From: Zizania palustris
Lineage: Eukaryota; Streptophyta; Magnoliopsida; Poales; Poaceae
NCBI GenBank assembly: GCA_019279435.1
Contig: JAAALK010000082.1
Coordinates: 83,610,989-83,674,988, forward strand
Reading direction: 5' to 3'
Length of the DNA stretch: 64,000 nt
Position numbers and translations under genes: made by a program. Below are positions 21,401 through 29,995 of the stretch, one piece after another. Every line of letters starts with the position of its first letter. Positions within the stretch are counted from its first letter, which is position 1. The notes beneath the pieces were generated by a model. It was not told where the DNA came from and did no database searches. It worked only from the letters and a program-made list of their open reading frames with translations.

Positions 21401-24024
21401 AGGCCCTCGGTCATCAGCTCGGGCGGAACGTGGAAGCCTATATGGACGACATCGTCATCAAGACTGCCTCCGCAAGTCAACACGGGTCCGACATAGCCGA
21501 AACCTTCGATAGCCTCCGGCAGTGTGGGATCCGGCTTAACCCTGACAAGTGCGTCTTCGGAGCACGCGCAGGGAAGCTGCTTGGGTACCTCGTCTCCAGC
21601 CGCGGCATCGAAGCCAGTCCAACACAAGTTCAAGCATTGCAGAACATGACGCCACCTCAGAACCTGCGGCAGGCGCAGAAGCTGGCTGGACGGTTGGCCG
21701 CCCTTGGGCATTTTCTCGCCAAATCAGCAGAACGAAGTTTGCCCATCTTCAAGGTGCTTCGAGGTTCCAAGCATTTCGAATGGACCCCCGAGTGCCAGGA
21801 TTGTTTCCAGCAAATCAAAGATTATCTCTCCGGCCTCGTGGCCCTCGCCACGCCACGGGCCGGCAATCCTTTGTTGGTTTATCTCGCCGCCTCTGGCACC
21901 GCCGCAAGCGCGGCCTTGGTTCAGGAGGAAGAGTCCGGTGGGAAGCTAGTCCAGCGGCCCGTCTACTTCGTTTCCGAGGTTCTCGCCGACGCCAAGGCCA
22001 GATACTCCGAGCTAGAGAAGGTGGCTTATGCCCTCGTCATGGCCTCCCGGAAGCTCCGGCACTACTTCTTGGCCCACGACATCATCATTCCAACAGCCTA
22101 TCCGCTGGGCGACATGTTCAGAAACAAAGACGCCACTGGTCGCATCGGGAAGTGGGCAGTAGAGCTGGCCCCGTTCGGGATCTCCTTCGTTGCCCGGACA
22201 GCCATTAAATCCCAGATTCTCGCTGACTTCGTCGCAGAGTGGACGCGGGCCCGAGAGCCCGCGAGCGCCAGCACGGGCGAAGAGATTTGGACCGTTTTTA
22301 CGGATGGCGCTTACCAGGCCTCCGGGGCTGGAGCCGGGGCAGTCATCGTCTCCCCGTCAGGTCAGCAGGCCCTATACTCCGCTCGGTTAAGCTTCAAGGC
22401 CACCAACAACGTCGCAGAATACGAAGGAGTCCTCTTGGGACTTCGCAAGGCGCTCGCTTTGGGCGCCGCGCGCGTGATCGTGAAGACCGATTCCCAAGTG
22501 GTCGCCGGGCACATCGACAAGTCCTTTCGAGCGAAGCACCCGGACCTCGCTTCCTACCTCGACTCCATCCGCAAGTACGAAGCATCCTTCAAGGGCATCT
22601 CCGTCCAGAACATCCCGCGAAGCGACAACGCCCAAGCGGATGCCCTCGCTAAGGCCGGGGCCGGCGCCCAGGCCTTGCCGCCAGGGGCTTTCTTCGAGGA
22701 ACTCGCCCAGCCTTCGGTAACCCATCGAAGTGAAGCGGCCGTCTCCGCCGCCCCGGAGGAGAGCGAACAGTCGTCATGCCCGGCCCTAGTACTCTGTACG
22801 GCCAGCGTCGATTGGCGCGAGCCCATCCTCCGCGCACTCGCCGGCGGCGACGAAGTCCATCCCAGTCCAGAGCAGGTTCGCCTGCAACTCCGCGCAAGGT
22901 CATTCGAGGTTATCAATGGAATCCTGTACAAGTCCGGAGTATGTTCCCCGCTGCTCCGCTGCGTCTCGCATTCCGACGGTGTCGCCATGCTCCGGGAGAT
23001 ACATGAAGGGTTGTGCGGCAGTCACTTGGCGCCGCGGGCCCTCGCAGGCAAAGCTCTCCGGCAAGGCGTATACTGGCCCACCGTCATCGCCGACGCTGAA
23101 GAACTCGTCCGCACCTGCCAAGGTTGCCAGTGGATGGGCCGACGCAGTCACCGCCCTCCAACAAGGTTGCTACCTATCCCTCCTGTGTGGCCCTTGGCCC
23201 GCTGGGGCATGGACCTCGTTGGTCCACTCCCCAGAGCGAGGGGAAACCTGCGCTTCGTCGTTGTCGCAGTCGAATACTTCTCCAAATGGGTTGAAGCGGA
23301 GCCTCTCACCACCATCACATCCCGAAGTGTCCAGAAATTTTTCTGGCAGCATATCGTGTGCCGATTCGGAGTACCCAAGCAGCTCACATTAGACAACGGA
23401 ACGCAGTTTGATGCCGGCACCTTCCGGGCATTCTGTGACGAGCTGGGAGTTCAGCTTTGCTTCGCGGCCGTGCGGCACCCCCAGTCTAACGGAGCCGTGG
23501 AGCGAGCTAACGGGCACATTCTGTCCGGCCTTCATAAGCGTATCGTCGGGTTGGCCCGAGGAACGTGGCCCGACGAACTACCCAAGGTCTTATGGTCCAT
23601 CCGGACGACCGTTTCTCGGGCAACGGGCTTCACCCCGTTCCGCCTCCTGTTCGGCGACGAAGCGATGACGCCAACGGAGCTCCGCGCCGGTTCACTGCGC
23701 GTCGTAGCACCCGAAGTTGAAGATGAGCGCGCCGTCTCCCTTGACCTAGCTGAAGAAACGCGGCTGCGCGCCGTCGCCAACCTATCCCACTATCAGAGAG
23801 AGACCAAGGGGTGGTATGATACCAAGGTTAAGCGCAACGAGTTCCAACCAGGGCACCTCGTCCTTCGTGCGGTGGTCGCCCCCTCCAAGTTGGGCAACAA
23901 ATGGGACGGACCGTACATTGTTACGAAGTCTGGACGGCCTGGGTCCTACCGTCTCGCTACACTAGAAGGTGAAGAGCTGAAGCATTCGTGGCATGCTGGG
24001 GACCTGAAGCGCTACTTCCCGTAA
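18472..24024 (+). CDS. Tat-1 Gag-Pol polyprotein, 1850 codons, uninterrupted
   Basis: ATG at 18472 follows the primer site by about 45 bp. Gag core lies at about residues 185-310 (A-L-R-W-F-W-S-L, Q-L-K-K-K-F), and a C-x-x-H...H-x4-C knuckle-like motif near 445. In the protease the expected D-G-G-S-S reads N-G-G-S-S: codon 608 (20293-20295) is AAC, removing the catalytic Asp. RT is intact, with Y-M-D-D at residues 990-993. A classical RNase H domain, poorly conserved in its acidic residues, is followed by a second, archaeal-type RNase H (about 1275-1405) with T-D-G-A, A-E-Y-E-G, K-T-D-S-Q and Q-A-D-A-L-A. Integrase has its zinc motif (C-Q-G-C), Asp in M-D-L-V-G, Asp in L-D-N-G-T-Q-F and Glu in G-A-V-E-R-A-N, then a W-D-G-P-Y C-terminus without chromodomain. 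It would supply particle, protease, RT, RNase H and integrase. Confidence 0.95.
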   Translation: MSSRKGASTAPLRRSTRTAGGEPASAVDPNPSAPVTTTVGAAPPAGSTQLQEETPGAQGTDGLPEPTSADLAGSPGGPPEQHLPGGPPVVVSLQTDYVRSRDPDTTSGGSGSQADALAAENARLKAELALWRQEASLRPPAPPAAFRAARAAVTDLSDDENPPEEENASYDEDSPLHPDLQRVRFSSSFRAAKLPKYSGDSDPGEFSRSYALAIEASGGSRDAMAKCFPLALEGIALRWFWSLRPGTIHSWEQLKKKFVNNFQGTFVAPMSTGSLFQVKQQPGETLRQYSQRFAHTKAQIKGLSASSVIDAAREGVTHPGLLDKLHRKPISSVAQLMTYFEEYARSEEGQIRRQAMVVPVRAPSVRAYEAPPEPSRGPRRAPDFRRPEPARPDLVHQDSRRNRKHFRGEVLSITPQAPAKHLHTPDGSRQAGSKPPPRAPARGTFYCSVHGENRSHDTDSCRTILALRSDYLERQSGRGSSDRGHSTPRPDPVQIVGRQEEPEAMTPAEGFGGVPALKLEAAPDRGKRVVLPISGGGALGALSKRQRRDYVREVGHIGTSSPSILPEWSHVRISFTAEDAAGVKFPHADPLVISADIAGAEVRRILVNGGSSADIIFVQAFDQLCLSRKHLLPASRPLQGFSGPPHDALGQVLLEVAFGTAPLQRREEILFDVVDAPYAYNAIFGRGMLNRFGAIAHHNYLCLKMPTPGGVLSVLGDQAAARRVEYGHAAPLEPRQVHSVREGAEDTNLPLEAGPAQKGRPVKPLPEGEVITKTLTHGGKEYAIKFGGGLEPELSAQLEAIVCNNLDIFAWSDEDIPGVDRTIIEHSLAVDPKARPVRQGLRRLSAERAELAKAETDKLLRAGVIREVSHTDWLSNPVFVQKKTSGKWRMCIDFTSLNKACPRDPYPLPRIDQLVDSTAGAELLSFLDAYSGYHQIWLKPEDQVKTSFVTPAGVFCYLRMPFGLRNAGATFSRLISKALGHQLGRNVEAYMDDIVIKTASASQHGSDIAETFDSLRQCGIRLNPDKCVFGARAGKLLGYLVSSRGIEASPTQVQALQNMTPPQNLRQAQKLAGRLAALGHFLAKSAERSLPIFKVLRGSKHFEWTPECQDCFQQIKDYLSGLVALATPRAGNPLLVYLAASGTAASAALVQEEESGGKLVQRPVYFVSEVLADAKARYSELEKVAYALVMASRKLRHYFLAHDIIIPTAYPLGDMFRNKDATGRIGKWAVELAPFGISFVARTAIKSQILADFVAEWTRAREPASASTGEEIWTVFTDGAYQASGAGAGAVIVSPSGQQALYSARLSFKATNNVAEYEGVLLGLRKALALGAARVIVKTDSQVVAGHIDKSFRAKHPDLASYLDSIRKYEASFKGISVQNIPRSDNAQADALAKAGAGAQALPPGAFFEELAQPSVTHRSEAAVSAAPEESEQSSCPALVLCTASVDWREPILRALAGGDEVHPSPEQVRLQLRARSFEVINGILYKSGVCSPLLRCVSHSDGVAMLREIHEGLCGSHLAPRALAGKALRQGVYWPTVIADAEELVRTCQGCQWMGRRSHRPPTRLLPIPPVWPLARWGMDLVGPLPRARGNLRFVVVAVEYFSKWVEAEPLTTITSRSVQKFFWQHIVCRFGVPKQLTLDNGTQFDAGTFRAFCDELGVQLCFAAVRHPQSNGAVERANGHILSGLHKRIVGLARGTWPDELPKVLWSIRTTVSRATGFTPFRLLFGDEAMTPTELRAGSLRVVAPEVEDERAVSLDLAEETRLRAVANLSHYQRETKGWYDTKVKRNEFQPGHLVLRAVVAPSKLGNKWDGPYIVTKSGRPGSYRLATLEGEELKHSWHAGDLKRYFP

Positions 24025-24116
24025 CACTACCGATGTACTTTATTAGCTGCCACCGCCGCCTGTTTGTATCCCCCATCTGCGTAATAAAATTTTCAGCCAA
24101 CTATTCCGACCGACAC
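24025..24116 (+). other. Spacer after Tat-1 gag-pol
   Basis: A short AT-richer spacer containing aataaaattt (24082-24091), a possible polyadenylation-like word. No gene is seen. Confidence 0.5.
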
Positions 24117-24897
24117 AACTCGCGTCGCACCCTCACATTCGGGTTCCGAGCTCCGGCTCGACGCGCCCTCATATTCGGGTTCCGAGCTATGCCTCGACGC
24201 ACCCTCACACTCGGGTTCCGAGCTATGCCTCGACGCACCCTCACATCCGGGTTCCGAGCTATGCCTCGACGCACCCTCGTTTTCGGGTCCCGAGCTCCAG
24301 CTCGACGCGCCCTCACATCCGGGTTCCGAGCTATGCCTCGACGCACCCTCGTTTTCGGGTACCGAGCTCCGGCTCGACGCGCCCTCACATTCGGGTTCCG
24401 AGCTCCGGCTCGACGCACCCTCATATTCGGGTTCCGAGCTCCAGCTCGACGCGCCTTCACATTCGGGTTCCGAGCTCCGGCTTGACGCGCCCTCCTATTC
24501 GGGTTCCGAGCTATGCCTCGACGCACCCTCACACTCGGGTTCCGAGCTATGCCTCGACGCACCCTCACATTCGGGTTCCGAGCTCCGGCTCGACGCGCCC
24601 TCATATTCGGGTTCCGAGCTATGCCTCGACGCACCCTCACACTCGGGTTCCGAGCTATGCCTCGACGCACCCTCACATCCGGGTTCCGAGCTATGCCTCG
24701 ACGCACCCTCGTTTTCGGGTCCCGAGCTCCGGCTCGACGCACCCTCACATTCGGGTTCCGAGCTCCGGCTCGACGCGCCCTCATATTCGGGTTCCGAGCT
24801 CCGGCTCGACGCGCCCTCACATTCGGGTTCCGAGCTATGCCTCGACGCACCCTCGTTTTCGGGTTCCGAGCTCCGGCTCGACGCACCCTCTCATTCG
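24117..24897. repeat. 36-bp tandem array in Tat-1, about 22 units
   Basis: Units of 36 bp carry gggttccgagct followed by either ccggctcga or atgcctcga, then cgc and accctc/gccctc. Spacing is kept at 36 bp, twelve codons, so long frames stay open on both strands; these repetitive frames are probably not genes. A three-unit pattern starting at 24187 recurs at 24619, exactly 432 bp (12 units) later, showing a higher-order duplication. The array lies between the end of gag-pol and the 3' end of the antisense gene, that is, between two converging transcription units. Confidence 0.9.
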
Positions 24898-25620
24898 CCG
24901 ATGTGACGCGCACCGTCCGCTCTCCCTCTCCTAAGCTACTTAGCGCCCAGCTAGTCAACCAGCTACCCGCCAAGAGGGGGGGGGAAGAGAGAGAGCGAGG
25001 CGCAGGCTGCGGCAAGCATATGAAGCATACAACAACAAGCACATAAGCATACAATGTTCGTTACAAGCAAAAGGAGGAGGTCAAGAAAAGTTCTCGTCCA
25101 GGCCAAGAAGGAACCGCGGGCCCCTTCGGTTAGGCGGGCCGGAAGTCGTGCTCGCCCCCCGACCGGACCTTTCCTTCCTCTTCCTGCGCTCCTCTTCCTT
25201 CTTTTGGGCGCGGAAAGTTCTCTGGTCCGCTTGGAGCTGAGCCTAGCTGCACAGACCGCCCTCCTCCGGGGGCGCTCCGCTCGAGTCAGCCTCCGTATCG
25301 GACCAGTCAACCGGTTCGGAGGACGAGGACGGCGAGCGGGACCCCCTCTCTTCTTCCTTCACATGCTTCAGAACCCCCTGAAGGACGTCGGAATCCACAT
25401 GCCCGTCACTGCCGCGGGGAAGAACGAAGCGCGCGGGCCGGTTCGCCCGCACAGCTTCGAGGATGGCCCAACGATGCCGAAGGGCGTCGTCCAGTTCAAG
25501 TACCTCGACATCAAGATCGCGACCGCAAACACCCTGAGTAAGTCCCGGAAAAGTAGTCTTTATTAATACAACTAAGTTCCCTAAGCTATTACAGGGTAAG
25601 GCTGGGACCAATCCCTAGAG
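24898..25620. other. Spacer between array and antisense gene
   Basis: About 720 bp without a convincing gene on the plus strand. On the minus strand it is the downstream flank of the antisense gene and would hold its 3' UTR. The word tattaata near 25560 (plus) is AT-rich, but no clear polyadenylation signal stands out. Confidence 0.5.
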
Positions 25621-28600
25621 CTACACCTGCGGGTCCGGCAAGCGGGCCGAGGTTGAAGGATTCGAAGGGGCTGGAGGGTCGTGCGCACGGAGTGCATCCT
25701 CCAGCCAAGCCTGGATCGCCGCAGGGCCTTCGGTCTGCCAGGTCGCCTTGAGCGCCCTCCAAGATTGGGTCAGGGCGAGGCTTGGCGTCCGAAGATGGTC
25801 CCCCATGAAGGCGACCGGGTGCGGGCTCGAAGGCGAAGGAAGCGGAAGCCCGGACGCCTCGAGGTGCCGGAGGATTCCGTACGCTGCCACCCGAGCGGAC
25901 ACCTCGCCGTACTGTGCCATGGCAAGGTGTATTTGCTGGACGGCAGAACGAACGAACTTCACCCGGTGGACCAGGGGCTCCCGGGCGACGTCGAACGTGC
26001 CGCAGCCAGTGCCGTAGCGCGCCAACATCTTCCGCAAGGATTCGGCGGCCTCGTCCGCCGTCTTCTCGGCCTCGGCGAGCTCCTCGGCGGCCTTCCCGTT
26101 CCGCGCGTTGAGGCCCGCCTCGACCTCCTCCAAATGAGTCACCCGGGCTCCGAGGGCTTCGACCTTGCTTTCCGCCTCTGAGGCCCGAGCTTGGAGTCGG
26201 GAAACCTCTCCTTCGAGCCGATCCGCCTCCGAGGCCCGGGCCCGGAGTACCTCCGCCTCAGTGGCTCGAGTTCGGAGGGCGCCGACCTCCGCTTCCAGCT
26301 CGTCGACGCGGGCGGCCCGGGCCCGGAGCCCCTCCAGCTCCGCGACGCGGGCCCTGAGCGAGTCCGCCTCCGCTGCTCGGGCCTCCAGCGCCGCAACCCT
26401 CGACGCCTGGGATCGGAGGACCTCGGCCTCCGACGAGCGCTCGCGGGCCAACCTCTCCGCGGCAGCCACCCGGGACGCGAGCCCTGCGGCATACGCCTCA
26501 TGATGTTGGCGTTCGAGAAGCAGAGCGGACATCTGCCCCTGCGCTAGCGCCACCACCTGCATGCGGAAAAGTGGTCAGAAGAGCCGCGACGAGGGCGTCA
26601 AGTGTGTCCAAGGAAAGTACCTGGCCCGCGGCCGTCTCGATGGCCCTTCCGAGGTCCAAGCCATCCGATCGTCCCAGCTCGCCTATCACCGGGGCATCGC
26701 GCAGCCACAGGTAGTAGTCGTGAATTGGGGCCACTCTCGAGGCGAAGTCCTCTCCATCCATCAGGAAAGGGCGCAGGAGCGGCACGGAGCCACGCGCGGT
26801 TCGTAGGTCGGTGGGGGGCTGATGCCGGACCCCGACGTCCCCGGCGAGCTCCTGAGGAGCCCCCTCGGCGCTCCGGCACTCCGCCTCGTCCTGCGGATTC
26901 AAGCCTCCCCTCGCGATGACAGGGGCTCTGGACCTCGCGTCCGGAGCATCTGCCGGGTAGCGGCCGGCTGGCTCCACGCCTCCGGCCGAGGTACCTGCAC
27001 GAGCGAACGGGAGTTAAATACAGAAAAGCTCCTTGCGCACGAAGGGGCATGACGAAGTTACCGTACCTGCGCCCGCAGTATCGTCGACGCGGTCCGGAGG
27101 CTGAAGATGGCCCGACGGGCTTGGGCGGAAGAAGAGGTTATCGATGGAGTTCGGCGGAGAGCTCGCCACCGCCGCGGCCAGTTCCGCCTCCTTGTCGGTG
27201 CTCCTTTCAACGGCGCCGAGTGGGTCAGCTAGGCCCCCGCGGCCCAAGCTGTCCGTGGCCTTGCTCTCGAGGGAACCCGCGGAGCCGCCCGCCGAAACGG
27301 GTATTGGCGAAGAGGCGGTCCCCGGGCGGGGCGTCGCTCTGACAGTGCGTGGCTCTTGATCGGCGTCCGGCGCGGGCTCCGTTGGGTTCGGGCGAAGGGG
27401 AACATCCTCGCGCCCCCCGGTGCTCGGCCGGATCGGCAGAGCCTGGGCCAGAATCTCCGGAGGGTCTCCTGACTCCGACTGGATTCCTTCGCTGGAGCCC
27501 CCTCCCTCCGAACGAGAAGCCGAGGAAGGTCCCGGTGTCGTGCGCTTCGGCCCCCTCACGATCTTCTTCTTCTTCGAGCGGCCCGGAGAAAGGCAGCCGT
27601 CCGCATCGCCCGCCTTCCTCTTCGAGACGTCCCGGAGGATCTCGCCCTCCGGGAGAGGCGGGGGCGTGAGCTCGAGTGCCCCCCACACTCTGTTGGAGCG
27701 TTCCCAGGAGCCCACCAGCTCCAACCGGCGGGCCCGCTCGGCCGCGGTGGGAACCCCCAGGATCCTCTCCGCCAAGCGAGCGATCTCTTCGGGTGTCCGA
27801 GCGACGAGCGATCCTGCATCTTTTCGTCAGGGCCGGGGTACCCCTCGAGCACGCGAAAACAAGGCTGAAGGCAAAAGAGAGTTGAGACTTACCAAGCTGG
27901 CGAGGAGAGCTCCGCCGGCACCGACGCGTCTCGACTGCTCCGGAGCAAGGCAGGCCACTCCTCCTTCAGCGGGGGGATCTCGAGGGCCACGAACTCCTCC
28001 GCCAAGTCCCGCATGCTCATCCGGCGGGCGACGATATGGAGAAGCTGTACCCTCGCCGAGATGGCCCCGGAGTTGACCTCGACCCGCGCCTCTCTCCGGA
28101 ACCAGATGTGGCGCGGTATTCCGGCCAGGCCGGAGGTGAGCCCTACGCGGACGTAGAACCACCGGCTCACCCACTTCGAGTACCACCTTTCGTTGGTGGC
28201 CTTCGCCGGGAAGGAGTCCGCGTACCTCCTCCGGAGCTGGAAGTTGATGCTCCCAAAAGCTAGCACCTGGCTGTCCTTCTTCTTCGGTTGGCAGAGGGCT
28301 TCGTGCATCTCCGCGAAGACCTCCGCTCTCCCTTCGCAGCCTTCGGCGCGCATGGCCCACTCGAAGATGGCGAGGCGGGCCACGGCGTTGGGAGACAGCT
28401 GCGGGAGTTCCAGATGAAACGCCTCCAGAACCCCAGCAAGAAGCTCTGAGGCAGGGAACCCCAGGCCGCGTCGAAGAAGGCTTCAAAGACGACGACCTCG
28501 CCTTCCCGCGGCCGCGGGGCCGTCTCCCGCCCCGGCCTCCTCGCCGGCGTCTCTGGACCAAGGCGGTTTCTGGTCGCCTGTTCGATCGAAGCTTCAGTGC

Positions 28601-28772
28601 ACGCAGACGCCCCGAGCTCCAAGGTCTGCTCTCGGAATCGCTCAGAAGCGGGGCGGAGCTCGCGCGCGCCGCGCACCTCTGGCGTGTCGGTCGCCGCCGC
28701 CGCCGCCGCCGCCATCTGGCGCTGCAGGAAACGCGGGTCCATCGCCATTGCAGGGACGGGCTTCCTCGACAT
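25621..28772 (-). CDS. Antisense gene of Tat-1, putative four-exon model, two frame breaks
   Basis: On the minus strand four coding blocks are separated by GT...AG intervals. Exon 1 (28772-27893) starts M-S-R-K-P-V and carries E-V-V-V-F-E-A-F-F, A-R-L-A-I-F-E-W and R-W-F-Y-V, the hallmark of the plant 'putative gypsy-type transposon' domain. Exon 2 (27813-27067) has a basic K-K-K-K nuclear-signal-like motif and a Ser/Pro/Glu-rich tail. Exon 3 (26994-26621) is short. Exon 4 (26556-25621) is a long Arg/Glu/Ala/Leu coiled coil ending at a stop at 25621. Introns 2 and 3 keep reading phase exactly. Exon 1 has a one-base loss near 28460, and intron 1 does not keep the phase of the domain, so this copy appears frame-damaged. 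Exon lengths sum to 2937 nt. Function is unknown; such antisense ORFs are known in the Tat lineage. Confidence 0.7.
26557..26620 (-). other. Putative intron 3 of the Tat-1 antisense gene
   Basis: On the minus strand it starts GTACTTTCC and ends CCGCATGCAG, 64 nt. Splicing joins G-Q to V-V-A-L-A-Q in phase 0 and opens the coiled-coil exon. Confidence 0.65.
26995..27066 (-). other. Putative intron 2 of the Tat-1 antisense gene
   Basis: On the minus strand it starts GTACGGTAAC and ends CTCGTGCAG, 72 nt. It contains an in-frame stop if unspliced. Removing it joins A-G to T-S-A-G-G in phase 1 without a frame change. Confidence 0.65.
27814..27892 (-). other. Putative intron 1 of the Tat-1 antisense gene
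   Basis: On the minus strand it has a strong donor, GTAAGT at 27892-27887, a pyrimidine-rich middle and an acceptor GATGCAG ending at 27814; 79 nt. The exon 1 domain frame leaves two bases and exon 2 needs one, so a one-base indel or another boundary must be assumed. Confidence 0.5.
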
Positions 28773-29335
28773 TCTTGGAGAACAGATGGAAGGAATGCAG
28801 GGCTCAGAGGACGACGTGAACAGTGGACCAAGCGGCTGAAGTTGGCGCGTGAGGGTGAAGAAGGAGGAGGCCGTGAAGGGCTGTTATATATCTTTCGGCA
28901 AGGCCGGCGGTTCGACTTCCGTTTCAGTTAACGTGTGAACGTGGCGGTTCGCGCGGCACCGCATTTAAAACCGGTTGGCGCATCGGGGCGCGGGGGCGAT
29001 CTCCCGGTGACCCGCCTCTTCGGTGCCGCCGGCGTGCGTATTAATTGCTCTAGGCGGCGCTCGCCCGGCCCCTCGGGGTTGGTGCCCCCGGGGTCAAGAT
29101 GCGCCGGCCTCCCGTCAGCTCGGTCAACTCCCCTCGGTGTCTTGGAAACGGCCGGAAGCCCGAGGCAGGGCTCAATCCCCCGGCCTCTCGACTCCTTGCC
29201 TCAGCGCACTTCGGCGCCCCGGTGGATGCGGCGCCCTAAAGTGAGGTACGCACTCGTGTGAATTGGCGGGATTATCTTGTGCGCTTCCACCCCCTCCTAT
29301 TGCAGGACTACGAGCGGGAAGAAGCGAGGGGCTAC
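28773..29335 (-). promoter_or_regulatory. Candidate promoter region of the Tat-1 antisense gene; Tat-1 polypurine tract
   Basis: On the minus strand GATATATAA (28892-28884) lies about 115 bp upstream of the antisense ATG, at a distance suiting a TATA box and short leader. The rest of this 560-bp stretch is GC-rich with no gene. At its right end, plus strand, gaagcgaggggctac (29321-29335) is the polypurine tract directly before the 3' LTR. Element C has a TATA box in the equivalent place. Confidence 0.6.
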
Positions 29336-29990
29336 TGTTGGGGGAGATAATCCTTGGAGTCGACGGGGTGGGCCCCCAGCCGGAGGGCCCGGGCTTAATG
29401 ACGAAGGCCGCCTTCCGGAGGAGCAAGGCCGGAGGCCATCTTCCGGAGGAGCAAGGCCGGAGGTCTCCTTCCGGAGGAGCAAGGCCGGAGGTCTCCTTCC
29501 GGAGGAGCGTGGCCGGAGGTCTCCTTCCGGAGTAGCGAAGCCGGAGGCCACCTTCCGGTAGGAGGAAGACGGAGGCCGCCCCTCGGCGTAGGACACGGGA
29601 GCTCGTCTTCCGGAGGCTGAAGGCCCGGGGCTCTCGGCCGACCCGGCGAGACGGGCCCGAAGAGAGTCGTGGCGGGAAAAGGACTAGGCAGTCGTACGAA
29701 AGGATAGGATCGTGATCTTCTGAGCCGTGTCGGGCGGCGCAGGAAGAGCCCGACACGGCCGATGCGCTGTCAGAGTCGAATCTTCTTGTCTGTACTATGT
29801 ATCTCCTTGTCGGTACTACCGGTCAGGGTTGGTCGGGTGGCCGTTGGCAGCCCGGAGGCGCTTAGTCCTCTAGGCGGGGCACCCTATAAATACCCCCCAC
29901 TACAGTTGTAACAGGCAAGCTGACCAAGGCATTGAATACACTACTCTTGTTTTCCACTAAAACCTGCTGGTTCGATCCGTCGTCCCAACA
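29336..29990 (+). repeat. 3' LTR of Tat-1
   Basis: TGTTGG...CCAACA, 655 bp. It has five 28-bp units (about 29408-29548) against four in the 5' LTR, which accounts for the 28-bp length difference. Only about four single-base differences from the 5' LTR were seen. TSD agcca follows at 29991-29995. Confidence 0.95.
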
Positions 29991-29995
29991 AGCCA

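Larger units (their letters stand above)
17779..29990 (+). mobile_element. Tat-1, complete Ty3 element of the Tat lineage
   Basis: A 12.2-kb element with LTRs of 627 and 655 bp, TSD agcca, a primer site, one 1850-codon gag-pol frame, a 36-bp tandem array, an antisense multi-exon gene and a polypurine tract. Assignment to the Tat lineage (Grande/Retand type) rests on a second, archaeal-type RNase H between RNase H and integrase, the absence of a chromodomain, and the antisense extra gene near the 3' LTR. The LTRs differ by about four substitutions plus one 28-bp repeat unit, so it inserted recently compared with its neighbours. Base composition is much more GC-rich than the copia DNA around it. 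The protease active-site Asp is changed, which questions its autonomy. Confidence 0.93.

Noticed and set aside
18565..23780. Many long frames in other phases and on the minus strand over Tat-1 gag-pol
   Set aside because: High GC content at third positions keeps alternative frames open; none carries a domain, and the 1850-codon frame explains the region.
24117..24897. Possible CRISPR-like array
   Set aside because: Units are contiguous 36-bp repeats without unique spacers, in a plant retrotransposon.
24101..25054. Long minus-strand frame (over 300 codons) rich in R-A-R-R-A-G-A-R-N-P
   Set aside because: It is the 36-bp tandem array read in phase; both strands are open because the unit is a multiple of three without stops. 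No start, domain or codon signal supports a gene.
25054..25566. 170-codon plus-strand frame after the array
   Set aside because: No domain or start context; it lies opposite the downstream flank of the antisense gene in GC-rich sequence.
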